From Viscum album (Eukaryota > Streptophyta > Magnoliopsida > Santalales > Viscaceae), in assembly GCA_963277665.1 (NCBI GenBank), contig OY728120.1, positions 426,070,138-426,134,137 of the forward strand: a DNA stretch of 64,000 nucleotides, in the 5' to 3' direction. Made by a program: the position numbers and the translations under genes. Shown piece by piece: positions 37,320 to 49,168 of this stretch. How positions within the stretch are numbered: the stretch's first letter is position 1; each line of letters begins with the position of its first letter. A model generated the notes under the pieces. That model was not told the origin of the DNA. It saw only the letters and a list, made by a program, of their open reading frames with translations, and did not search any database.

Positions 37320-37527
37320 AGAGGGCCCTTTTTCAATACTAATATAGCACTAATAAAGCAACACCTTTATCGATGCTTTTATAGAACTGATGATTGCTTA
37401 TTTTATGAGTGTTAATTTTAGCACTGATAAAATTCATACACTTTTAATGGAACTTTCAACATTTGTGATTTTTTAGAATTGATGAAGGTTATTTTTAAAA
37501 CTGTTAAAGCTAATATCTACAATAGTG
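37320..37527 (+). repeat. Right terminal and subterminal repeats of CACTA element
   Basis: TAGCACTAATAAAG, TTTATCGATGCTTTTATAG, TTTTAGCACTGATAAAATTC and TTTAGAATTGATGAAGG units mirror the left end. Terminates TACAATAGTG, the reverse complement of a CACTA start. Confidence 0.75.
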
Positions 37528-38330
37528 GGAATAATAGTTTTTAGAATAATATTATGAATAAAGAAATCAAATTCCTCCATAGGAGGGTTAAATCCATATT
37601 TGTCCTTGTGGGATAAATTCTATAAATATGGTTTTTTAAATAAATGAGTTAGGTTTTTTAATAAATGGGGACTAAAAAAAGGAAATAATCAAATAAAGTG
37701 ACTTTTTCGACCTTGTGGTTGAGCTTCAATTCATTTGATTCTCAACTAATGTTTTTACATGGTTTTTTTATTTTAAATTTCATATTTTATAATTATTATA
37801 AATATTTTTTTCTTTAGGTTTTTTTGTTTATATTTTTTATAAATGTTTTTTAAAATATTTTTTTTTATATTTTTTTTAAAATGTTAGATTTTATAAATGT
37901 TATAAATATATTATTGTTTTCACTTTTGGGAGGGCTTTAAATGTATTGACACTTTCCAATTTATTTTTTGGGGTTTTGTTTTTTTTAATTCTATATTTCT
38001 TAATTATCATAAAAATATTTTAGTTTATGTTATTTTTTTGGTTTTCATAAAATTAATTCAAAAAAGTTATAATTTATAGTTTTTACAAATATATGGAATT
38101 TTTTTCTTTTTGGGTGAGCTTAAATTGGGTTTATTCTCACCAATGGTATTTTTTTTATTTTTGGTTTTTTAAATGCAGAAATTAATAATTTTTTTTGAAT
38201 TTTTAAGTTTAAATTTTTTGGGTTTTGATTTTTTATTTATATTTATAATAATTTTACATCTTATAAATGTTATAAGTATATAATAAATGAAATTGGATGT
38301 TTTGTGTCATTAATATAAGGATAATACACA
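37528..38330. repeat. T-rich spacer with a weak ~200-bp repeat
   Basis: Long T runs. Three loosely similar blocks (a TTTT-C-TTTTGGG or CCTTGTGG start, then a GAGCTT/GGGCTT step, then T-rich sequence) near 37706, 37917 and 38101 suggest a degenerate repeat. No gene. Confidence 0.35.
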
Positions 38331-39699
38331 GATTAAAAAAATACAATAATGTGGTGTGGTTGTTGTTAATGGTTAAATAAATGATATAATATGAGAAAAT
38401 GAATAAAAATTTTATAAGATATAATAAATTTAAGGAAATTTATGTTTCCAATAATATGGAATAATAACATTAAATGATAATTTTATATGAAAATGGGGAT
38501 ATTAATGTGGGTATGTATGTAAATGTATCATCATATGATTTCCTAATATGAATCAATTTTAATTTTTAATGTTGAATAATAAAATTGAAATTATACTTTT
38601 ATGTGTGTGTGAGTGTGTTTCTGTGTGTGTGTGTGTTTATGAGTGTAATTTTGGTGATCTATGGGAATATCTAACTGTAGTGTATGACTCATTAGTAGGT
38701 GAATATTAAATTTATTCATTTATTTCATAACATGTTATACCTCTAAAGAAATTTACCACAATGATCATACTATTGAAACTTCATTGATTAACTGATTGAG
38801 TGTGTGTATATACACATCCTCTTATAAGTATATTTAAGTCTCATTTTGTCCCTTTAAATGTTATTAAGAGGGTATATTACTTTTTTTGGTTAATTACCTA
38901 ATATATGTTTCACCAATATTAAGGGATCAAAACATTAAAAAATATCTATAATATATCAGAGATTGATGATAGTGGTTATGATAATGAGGTGAAACACGTA
39001 GAAGGAGAAAATGTGGAAATATGGATTTTTAAAATATATTTAATGGCATCAAAAAATAAAAGTCATTATATATATAATGTTTCAAAATGGTACAAAAAAA
39101 TAATTTTGATTCCTCTAGATAACAAAAATCGGTGTATGGACCTCACAAAAATTCAAGGTGTGGCATCTATGTTTCTCTATTGTGCCATCTACTGGTGTGG
39201 GTTCTGCTTCATCCACTACCTCTACCTAAAAAGGGTTTAGATACAGTTGTTTCACTACTACCTCTGTGTACTACTCCACTGCTACTACCAACAACTCAAT
39301 ATGTTGTGCATCAGGTTCAACCTTGTACATCTGAATAGATGACACTTCAATGTACTGTGTAGAGGATTTTTTAGATTCATATTTTGAGTCGTATCCCGTG
39401 AAGTACGAGTTCCTAGAATGATCCCTTAAAAACTAAAGATAATGGGAACTAATAAAAGATGTCTTTTTAAGAGAGAGTGTCACATGTGGAATTTCATAAT
39501 TATGATATTGTAGTGTTGTTTAACCTCTCAAAAGCACCAAGGATATCTGCAATAAGACGTGCTTATGGTGAAGATGGTATATCCAAAAAATAATAAATAA
39601 TATGTGGTGAATGATCCACTACTTGTTGTTTAGGGTCCTCTACTTATAATGTATGATCATGTGCATGAGTATTTTTCTAGTATCACTAGCCTTAGTCTT
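38331..39699. other. AT-rich spacer, (GT)n run, no recognised gene
   Basis: A (TG)n microsatellite lies at about 38602-38638. The 83- and 68-codon + frames at 38989-39240 and 39132-39338 overlap each other and match no family I know. CTACTACCTCTG... at 39255-39300 is CTA/CTC-rich, simple in composition. Confidence 0.5.
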
Positions 39700-39868
39700 A
39701 TATCTCTTCTTTTACATGTTCTCTTAATGGTGGAAGAGATTGTAAGGACTGTGCATCATCCCTAGTGAACTCATTAGGAACATAAGAATCCACTATTGAC
39801 TCTATGGGATCATGTGGTCTCGAATAATCCAGTGGATCCTCATCATAGTAGTATAGTGAATCAAATTT
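39700..39868 (-). pseudogene. Unidentified open stretch rich in Asp, Pro and Tyr
   Basis: About 55 stop-free codons on the minus strand without an ATG start, including SLYYYDEDPLDYSRPHDP and IVDSYVPNEFTRDDAQSLQ. Composition is more protein-like than the surroundings. It lies on the same strand as, and 4 kb downstream of, the plant-mobile-domain relic, so it might be a distal exon or tail of that gene or of its carrier. I do not recognise the family. Confidence 0.35.
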
Positions 39869-41870
39869 TCTTAAAAATGAAATTTATTATTACTAATTTA
39901 TATTAACCATGCAATTTAATAATATTCCTTCTATTTAATTATTCTAATAATTAAAAAACCATACTAAACATGTAATTTAATATTAAACATCTAATTCAGT
40001 TAGCATGAAATCCTTTTTAATAAAGTTTAATTTTAAATAATTGAAACTAAAATATTATACAAATGATTGAATAATATAAAAAATTATTATACTAAAAAAT
40101 AAATAACATCTAAAATAAAAGTTAAATCTCTAAAAATGTGGATGACTAGAATAACCAAAGTTCTTAAAAAAGTGGATGTTTTTTACTAGTTAGGTAAGGG
40201 GAAGAATGGGGATGAGTGAGTGTGAGATGAAAATTTAGAGAGGGTATTATACTTTTATAGGGGAATCCCACCACCGAGCATTAATTCTGTTGAGGATCAA
40301 TGTTTTGTTATTTAAAGGAGATAATTAATTCAACTGACACCCTTTGATCTATCAACAAAGAGTGTCAATTGAATTCAAACTCTTTGTCAACATGAAAAAG
40401 ATATGATTCATTTGATACTTAGTTTTCATAGATCCATAATTTTTAAAAAACCTAAACCCTTAAATTAAAAAAATCATTTATAAAATTTATTTGGCCAAGT
40501 AATACAGATAATGATGATAAAGAGAAATTAATATAAAAAAAGTATTATAATCACTAATGATAATTAAAAAAACACCATAGGAGGAACAACCACCTCCGCT
40601 TGAACAAATAACATGGGAGGGTTGTTATAGGAAGAATATGAAAAGGTTTTTTTATTGATAGACACTAAAATGAGAGAAAAACAACATTTTTTAATATGGT
40701 TTTTAAAATTGGTTTAGGTTATTTTTTTATAGAGATGGGTCTCTAAAGCAACAGATGATTTAGCGCTGAAGCCCATGTTTTTTTTTAAAATTTTATAATC
40801 ATCTATTTATAATTATATAAAAATAAAATATATATATATATATATTATATTTATAAATATTAAATTATAAATATATTTATATTTATTTATACTTTTATAG
40901 ATACATTATTTATTTTAGATTTTATTTTAATTCAAACAAATATCCAAATATGTTTTCACAAACATGAATTTTTATAATTAAATTAATTATTTTATATATT
41001 TAAATTTATATCTACTAACAAAATATATATGTTTTTATAATTAAATTAACCTTTATTTATGCCATCATCAATCATTAAGACCAATCCTTCTATATTGGTT
41101 TTGTCACTATTCATAAATGTGATTTTTTTCAAAAATATAAACGTGGTTTGAGTTAATAATATATATAAATTATATAAATTATTTTTCAAATTAATGTTTT
41201 TTAATATTTTATTTTTTGAATCAAAAACAACAAATTTTGTATTATTACTTTAATTAATTTTTTGTAATAAACCTTGTTTTTCTGCATTTATTAAAATATT
41301 TAAATATTTAAATTATTCTATATTGAATAATTAGTGTTCATATTTTACTTTTATTCGAAATAATAATATTTTGAAAAATCATAAAATTGAATAGTTTAGA
41401 TAATTACATTTTTATAAACTAATTTAAAAGTGGTGAAACATTTGAAAGTGAATTGTATAAAAATAAAGGGAAATGAGGGACAATAAATCAAAAAACGATA
41501 ACATGCTCAACAATTTTTAAATATTTTCATAAATATATTATTATTTATTAATAATAATAAATTCAACAGTTATTCATAAATGTCCTATTTTATTCAAATA
41601 ATTTGAGGCAACTCCCCCCAAAAATTGGGACACTCGTCACTGTATTTGTTATTTCTTAGTAACGATAGAAATAAAAATAAGAGTAATAGATTCACAATAG
41701 ACCTTTAAAATAGAGATATCCCCTTGGAAACTCACCGAGTTGTTTTATTCTAACACTATCTTAAGAAACTCATTGATTTTTAGATACCCAACCAATCATT
41801 AAACACCAACCTTACCTAGAAACACCACCTGCATATGACCAAAAAATAGAAAAACTATTGTACACTATGG
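39869..41870. other. AT-rich spacer, no gene seen
   Basis: Contains an (AT)n run near 40829-40846 and long A/T stretches. No motif or open frame of note. Confidence 0.55.
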
Positions 41871-42074
41871 ACGGATTGAAGAAGAGGGTGGTGATGATCA
41901 AATTTCATATCTTACTATTAGATATAGAAGAAGATCTACCACTAATAATGGATTTTCCATGTCTCAATATAGAGAAGTCTACAAGAAACTTTTTGAAATG
42001 AAAGGGGATATACGATGGCTAATCACATGGAACTTGTTGGTGGGAGAGGTCAGTCGACCTCCCTCAGAGGGCTG
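41871..42074 (+). pseudogene. Unidentified ATG-less open stretch
   Basis: About 66 stop-free codons, including EEGGDDQISYLTIRYRRRST, FSMSQYREVYKKLF and GDIRWLITWNLLVGEV, ending at TGA. Base composition is less AT-rich than the neighbourhood. No family recognised; possibly an exon of a decayed element. Confidence 0.3.
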
Positions 42075-43139
42075 AAGACTGCTATAAGGTACTAAACAAT
42101 TTCACATGTGATGACTGAGTTCTCAAAATGATTCAACAAGGGTTCCTACCCCAAAAGGATTACTTTATCACTTTTTTTCTAGTATCAATTTAGGGGAAAT
42201 GAAGAATTTATTATACATAATGGGTTATAAAAATACCTTAATCTTGTGAAAATAAATCTCCTAAATCTTGAATGACTGGAAATATTGTTTCCATAGCTAC
42301 ACATGGGATGCCTGAAATAGTCTCTATATATCTTTTTAGATTATGATGTTCTCGTAAGAATTTCCCTTGTTCCACCTTATCTTTCATAATAATAAGATAA
42401 ACCTAAAATCTATTAGGCAGAGTTCAAAGAATCATAAAATTCAAATGTGATATAAAAAAATTAAGGACCATAGTCATGATATCATTCTATGAATTATAAT
42501 AAAATGTAAAATCCACAGATATTTTACATTTTTAATTAGTGGAGACTGAATGTTTTATATTTGAATGCACTCACAATCATATTATTTGAGGGATATTAAT
42601 TGTTAATTATTTCCTAAATGTATGTCAATTTATTATTTTACTATAATTTATTTAATAACTTAATCTGTGGAATTCAAAAATGATTTTTCTTTTCTATATA
42701 TTTACTTATTTAAATTTATCATGTAATTAAAACTATATTTTTAGGTTAATTTAATTTGAAAAATTATATAGAAATATTGTTTCAAAAAACACTTTTAATT
42801 ACTTCAAAAATTAGATATTTTTATATAAAAAATGATTTATACTAGAAAAACTCAACTTATCCACCTCTTTGTTCCATCAGTTGATTTATGAACCTCATTC
42901 CCAATTCAGGTGTGATTTCTATGCTTCTCTAGTGTCCCATACATATGAGAATATTCTCCTTCCTTCCTTATGAATTCCTCAAGTATGTGAATATATGGCT
43001 ATAGCGCAACTGCCTTGATGTATTTGTCTGTGGATCCTACTACATTACATCAATATATTTTGATTTTGATTCTTCTTTTTATTACTAAGTCATATACTAC
43101 CCAAAATAATATTTGGATTTGTATGTCAATAAGTATGGG
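42075..43139. other. AT-rich spacer, no gene seen
   Basis: No open frame or motif supported on either strand. Confidence 0.5.
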
Positions 43140-43650
43140 TTCCTAGTAGGATTCCCCAATGACAGATCAAATAAGTCAATGTTGGAGTTAGATCCATATA
43201 TGGAAAGCTGAAAGTGTGATATCATATCCATGTCCAACCACTCTGGTACTCTAGGGACATTGGTAAAAGAGAACGTCTAATATGAAGATGGTATGTTTGA
43301 TTAATAAGTAAAAAAATGTATCATGTGATCCTCTCTCTACTATGGAATATCCTCCTCCTATTCTATAGGATCATCTCTCGACAATATAATAGACTGTGTG
43401 GGATCAAATATTAAAGCCTATCTTGATTATCATTGTCAATTTCCTTATCTTTTCTACCACATCTATCCTTATCTATATCCTCCAATTGTTGTTTTTGTTT
43501 GTGGTGGAGGTAGTTTTTCATCCTCAAAAGGCTCAAAGTATCCTCAGGTTCCTCAACTAGAGCATGTAGACATGGATATAACTGTGGATACCATCATAGA
43601 CCCTCATATACATGGAATTTAGAGGATCTATGAGAGCCACCATATTTGTA
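43140..43650 (-). pseudogene. Possible C-terminal remnants downstream of the plant mobile domain
   Basis: Two minus-strand open stretches stand out: VPRVPEWLDMDMISHFQLSI then LSLGNPTRNPYLLTYKSKYY at about 43270-43110, and GYFEPFEDEKLPPPQTKTT at about 43540-43480. They follow the mobile-domain relic on the same strand. MAIN-like proteins have long, poorly conserved tails, so this is compatible but not proven. The + strand frame at 43398-43622 overlaps and is less likely. Confidence 0.35.
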
Positions 43651-43899
43651 TAAATTATATCCCTCCTAATAAACTCCTCCTCTTAATGATTCGGGATATA
43701 TATAATCCACTCTATCCCATTTGACTATGAATAAAATAACATTAAAATTAGTACAAAATATCACACGAAAAGGAAAACAAATGTTAATAAACAAACCAAC
43801 TAGTGAACACTTATCCCATGGAGGGTAAGGTACATGATAAAGTGATGTTGCTACCAATATTTATCCTCTCCCTAATCAACTAGTTGGAGGTATATTATA

Positions 43900-45185
43900 A
43901 GATATTCGTGTTGACATAAACTTTACTAGGAATTTATTTTCTAACACTCAACAAAATAAGAATTATAGTGAGGCCAATTGGTCTCCTTCCTACCTTTAAG
44001 AATAATAGTATGTAATGTATCAATCCATTGTGGTGAAGTGGATATATGTCATATGAATCCAATTTTTTTTTTGAATCATAATTTTTGGTTCCACTCTATG
44101 ATATGGAAGTTGATGAGTGTAATCACTACTCTACTGTGCTCCACTGTAGTTGTGAAATATCGAGGAAATGATGCGTAGAAAAATTATGTGTATGTGGTCC
44201 ATGAAATCTGAAATTATATATTAGAAAATATTTCCCAAATTATCATTAAAATATAACTATGTTTTTTATAATATATTATATAATTCATAAAAACAATTTA
44301 GGTTTATGTAAACAATTTACTGTTTAGATTACATCACCAACCTATAGAGACTTAGAAATCTATCAAAATATAAGGACACTATTCCCTAGGGAATTCACAT
44401 AACATTGATCTTGACTTCAATAGGTTATAAGACAATAATATATAATTATTTTATAAATTAAAATAATAAATTAAAAAACATCTCAAACTATTGATGTGGA
44501 CATGCCAGTGTTCCCAGGGATAGTATTGTAAAAGGTGCAGATGAAGTGGTGTAATAACTCTAGGATTGATGCATGGAAAATGATCCCAATACCACATATA
44601 TAGAATAAATATACTTCATAAAATATTTTAAACTTTTCAAAATATGGTATACATGGGAATATATATATATATGACAATGTAGTTGATCCCCAACTATATA
44701 TACATGTCCTATCTAGATCCTCAAAAAATGGTAAGTACATCATATATACCAAGATAGTAGAGTAATCAATGCACATCGTGCCTCAAATCAACTACATAAT
44801 ATATGAACCTGTGTGCCAAATCAGAATCTTCTTGTCGGTATCATCAATAATCATTGAGTAATTATTGTCAATCTGGCCCATAAACATTCAGGTACCATAT
44901 AAGACACACATTCAATCGATGATGTCAATACCTAATAAAAAATGTATGACCTCACACCAGTATCCCATAGTCAAACCCATAACATTATAGTCATTTATAT
45001 CTAGATATAGCATTTATTCCACATCCTTTAAGGTATTTATCATCTCCACCTTATGGAGAGGTAATGTGTGTGTCTCTGGTCACTATTTCACATCCATTAT
45101 AGCAATCAAATAAAGATCAATGTTCTTAAATCCAAACATTATAAATCTATAAAATATGTAGTGTTATGTTATGAAAAAATTGAAG
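43900..45185 (-). pseudogene. Plant mobile domain (MAIN/MAIL-like) relic
   Basis: The plant mobile domain occurs in the host MAIN/MAIL1 proteins and, often, in genes carried by transposons. Reading the minus strand from 45185: GFKNIDLYLIAIMD, then PETHTLPLHKVEMINTLKDV (about 45090-45020), matching the PETHTF...TLxDV entry motif, and CEVIHFLLGI. A segment at 44850-44700 gives MYLPFFEDLDRTCIYSWGST then TLSYIY, the domain's signature of a tryptophan-glycine pair before a leucine/tyrosine helix. VVITLINFHIIEW (about 44140-44100) and HTIILKGRKETNWPHYNSYF (about 44000-43940) match the C-terminal half. Several stops and frame changes: a decayed copy. Whether it was a host gene or TE cargo is open. 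Confidence 0.75.
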
Positions 45186-47260
45186 TTGGAGAAGCATCAT
45201 GGTGAATTGATGTTATCCCAAAATATAAAGATGTTAAACATGTAATCACTCTAGAACATCATGTGATACATTATAATGTTAACAAGATAAGAGAGCCTTC
45301 ACCATCTAAATGTTTTCATAATAGGGAATTAGTAGTTAAAAATATTTAATTTTAATAATATATTATATTATAGATAAAATATTAAGTGGTTAACATGAAA
45401 ATATATTTTGGATTATATCTATATCCATTGTGAGACTAATCCCACCAATATAGTATTCCTCCATTTAAGTATTAATGTTTCAACATTATCTATTATTAAT
45501 CTCCCTTCGGTTGGATATTCTACATGTTTTTATCTATTTCCCTATATTGGTATTGGTGAAATTATATAATAATGTTTTTCCATAGAATTTATAATATCCC
45601 CTAATACTTTCACTGACTATTAAATCCTTATTAAGTATTTTATAAAAAATAATCTCTTATATTAATTTAGATTCCTTCATTAAATAATAATAATTGATGT
45701 AATAATTAATCTCTTGAAATATAAGATGATTTCAAATTAAAAAATAAATATATTATAAATTGTCCTTAAATTTATATTTCTAGAAAAATTATAATCATTT
45801 CATGTAAATAAATTTAAATTAATCAAAGAGTACACCAATCAGAGATTTGTCTGACGATAGATCTATACATCTAGGGAAACATTTGGGTGTGAGACCTTAT
45901 TTGATACATAAACCAATCATCTCAATATGTTGCATTTATATGGTCCAATGCATCTTATTTTGAAAACAGATTGTCTTTGGACTCCCTCGTGGTTGTAACC
46001 AATTTAGAAGAAGTGTTGGTGTTTCAATAGAAAGACTATAGTTCTGATATTCACTTACATGCATACCATTAGAGCTGTTGCAGTCATTAATGTTTTTTTG
46101 TTGACACACTAGATCAATGATTACTCTTATGGTAATCATACATAAGAACACATAGTGATCACAAGTGTACAAGGATACCATATTTCTTGGAAGTTACTAC
46201 AATCATAGTAATGCTGATCTAGTAAAATGAAAAGTGTTCTACCACTAACATGAGTCAAAGGATCACAGGACTTGGTGTCCTCAAATATACTACTAGAATT
46301 ATTAAATTAATTTACATGAAATGTTTAAGCCTCCTAAAGTACCTTATAAATCATATGTCAAAAATAGAGACCTTATCGCATCCCTTTATATAGACCGTCA
46401 TCGACCTTATTTTCTCTATCCACAAAATAATTCACTTTGAAATATAATGAATCCTACAATAAAACTTCAATTAAAATTTAATACATTATATTGACATTAT
46501 ATTTAAATCATAAATCATCTAATTAATATTCTCTATATATATTACTCATTGTGAACCTGGTGGAGTAAACACTAGACATCCCGCTGATCATAGTTAGGGA
46601 AAAGCCAATAGATCCCCATAGAAGAGGTACAATGGGATTTCCCACTACCAAAATTTCTCACATGAAATAAAACTAAAAAAATATTATTAAAAAAATGTCC
46701 ATAATTACCATATATTATAATACTCAGAATTACATATGATGTGTAGATCTCAAACTCCCATGAAGACTCCATTAAAATATTCCATGATGTTTTTCATCAT
46801 ATGTCCATATCTCCTATCGTCATATAATTCCAATGGACAGTTATCCATTGTAATTTTCATCACGTAGTAATATATTTCTTGATTATCTATTTATAAATAC
46901 ATTCAAAATTTTCCTCCATTCTCTACTTTTGAGGCTTGCATGCTAAAAATTATTTACAAATAAGAACACATACTATAATAATTTTAAAAAAAAATCATTC
47001 AGAAAAACATATACATACAAATATTTAGGATTGAATTATTCAAGGAATCATCCTCGAACATATTTCACACACTTCTAAAAATTTTCTAGTACCGTCTCAA
47101 TGACATCCAAGTCATAGTCTACATAAATATCATAACCCACGTCATTGTATCTTTGAATATATTAATTATCATGATTAATTTTTAGTTAATTTGAATTATT
47201 AGAAGTTTAAAGATTAAGACATTGAGAAATTAATAATTTTTTACTGTTGCATAGCATGTG
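45186..47260. other. Spacer; possible degraded upstream part of the mobile-domain gene
   Basis: Minus-strand frames at 45936-46181 and 46572-46772 have no recognised similarity. No other repeat boundary is seen before the Athila insertion. Confidence 0.4.
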
Positions 47261-47265
47261 TGCGG
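47261..47265. repeat. Athila target-site duplication, left (TGCGG)
   Basis: TGCGG precedes the LTR; TGCAG follows the other LTR at 57832-57836. Four of five bases match, and the one difference is a G/A transition. Confidence 0.75.
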
Positions 47266-48873
47266 TGATCGTACCACAATCCACTGTTTTATTCACCCTT
47301 ATACCAATGTATTAAACTGATTTTGTATTGAAAATTACATGTATAATAATAAATTTCACTCCATGTTTTATTAAAATATTTTTTTTAACACTGTTAAAAA
47401 GGTAAATGTTACTTGTTTTGATAATTATATTTTAGGTGGAGGAGATTTGGAGGACCTATGACGAAGTCCATGAAAAATGGGCCATTCTGTACATGATCCA
47501 AGAACACCAATATATTAAAATGCATTCTTCTACTTATCTGTGCATCCAAATGAGCTGAAATTTTGTGGTATAGTCATATATGTAATGAGATCTATTTCAT
47601 ATGAAGGAACCGAAGCCCAATTCATCCATTACGAGACCCATACAATCTAATCTGTCCAATAAAGTGGATCTGCACGGGGTCAAAACAATTTCTTATGTAT
47701 TTTGGAAATATATCTTATTATATTCTATATATAGCCACAAGATTTGAAATAGAGGTAGAAAATATGTCCTAAAACAACAATTTTGTTTTGTCCAACATGA
47801 GTTAAGGCTTATATACCGGCCAAAACTGTGGACCAAGTGGATTAGTGAAATCAGGGTGCCCAAATCCACTTCCCACTATGCCTATAAATTGGAACCTTGG
47901 GCGCCCCATTTTGGTGTTCGAACCAAAGGAAAGGTGCTGACATTTTGGAGTTTCAAAGAGGTCTTTTCATCATCACTATAAGTTCTGGAGGCTATGGGAA
48001 GTTCTACTTCAACAACTTCTTCTTCCTCCCCTCCCATTAATTTCTAAACCCCTTGTGATCACCCGGGGAGGAATGTGATGTGAATCCCAAGATTCATGTC
48101 TATATTATTTGAATGATATTTTTAATTCCAGGTTTTTGTGTTGTTTAACATCATCTTATATTATTATTTTAACGAGTTATGTACTTTTATGTCATTCTCA
48201 ACTCATATGATCATGTTTGGGGGTACCCATTCTTGTGACGTTTCACACACTGTTCACCAGTTTCTTTTCCCCCTTCCAATTATGGTGTTTGTGTGGTTCA
48301 TATTGGTCAATTGAACTCACAGAAGCACTTTCAAGGTCATTTACATTTATTTCATGGTATCACAATGAAATAAAATACAAACCTGGACAACACATTGAGT
48401 TCTTCGTGTGTTGCATTGGTGTGTTTTAGTTATGATGTCGAACACAAATCACCCAATCATCAGTGGTGTCCGGTGAATCATTGTGTGTTTTCGACTGAAC
48501 CCTAGGAGGTATCCTAGTATAAAATCAGTAAAATTATGGTTCTAGGTGTTATAAACCAGTGATTAAAACATCATAACCCTATATCATGAAGCGATGATGG
48601 AAGAACATCATGAGAGTCCCCCGGGTTGATCACACTTAATAAATCTTGTTCATTTCTACTTTGTTTTATCGCTTTCATTTTCTATTTTCATCTTTAATAA
48701 TCAAGCCACCAAGTTTTATAAAATCTCATTACACTAATAATTTCATAATCAAAACCATATTTTTAAATTAATGATCTAAGGCTCTATCGAGAGACGACCT
48801 AGGGTTGCTGCTATACTGCAAAAAATTTAGTCAAAATTAAACAACTTATTTGACGTGCTCGACAACGCGATCA
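47266..48873 (+). repeat. 5' LTR of Athila-type element
   Basis: Starts TGATCGTACCACAATCC and ends GACAACGCGATCA. TATAAAT at 47883-47889 (mirrored at 56840-56846 in the 3' copy) is the likely promoter, followed by TGGAACCTTGGGCGCCCC. Confidence 0.93.
47883..47889 (+). promoter_or_regulatory. Athila LTR TATA box
   Basis: TATAAAT after GCC and before TGGAACCTTGGGC; the block is conserved between the two LTRs at 47883 and 56840. Confidence 0.65.
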
Positions 48874-48877
48874 AATT

Positions 48878-48899
48878 TTGGTGCCATTACTGGGGAGCC
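48878..48899 (+). other. Primer-binding site, tRNA-Asp type
   Basis: TTGGTGCCATTACTGGGGAG lies a few bases after the 5' LTR. Athila and Tat elements use a TGGCGCC-type site complementary to tRNA-Asp; here two or three transitions have accumulated. Confidence 0.85.
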
Positions 48900-49168
48900 A
48901 AGATCATTTCTTTTAATTATTTTATATTATTTATTTATTTATTTTTATTCTTAATTAGTATGATTTTCAATACCCCACTCTCATTTGATTGTTTTTGTTT
49001 TGGGGGTTTTTATTTATTTTTGGTTGTTTTTGTGTGTTTTTCCCCTATCTCTCTATTCTTCTTATCCATCTCCCTCTCTATAATTATTTATTATAAAATT
49101 ATATTCCCTTCTCACCAATCTTAAGTTATTTTATCCATATTAAATAAAAAACATCACAACTTATTTTC

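Larger units (their letters stand above)
25342..37527 (+). mobile_element. CACTA (En/Spm) DNA transposon, 12.2 kb, degenerate
   Basis: Starts CACTAGG and ends ATAGTG, matching the CACTA...TAGTG termini of the superfamily. Both ends are packed with short subterminal repeats of AGCACTGATAAAA type in both orientations. The interior encodes, in order on the + strand, a TNP2/DUF4218 transposase relic, a Ptta-type transposase relic and a Ulp1-like protease relic, a set known from some plant CACTA elements. The expected 3-bp duplication is not evident (TAG left, GGA right), so the exact ends could be off by a few bases or the duplication has decayed. All genes have many stops. Confidence 0.88.

Noticed and set aside
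38989..39338. 83- and 68-codon plus frames as a possible gene
   Set aside because: They overlap in different frames, show no known motif and sit in low-complexity DNA; left as spacer.
46888..46925. TATTTATAAATAC followed by CTCCATTCTCTAC as a + strand promoter
   Set aside because: It looks TATA-like, but there is no + strand gene downstream before the Athila LTR.
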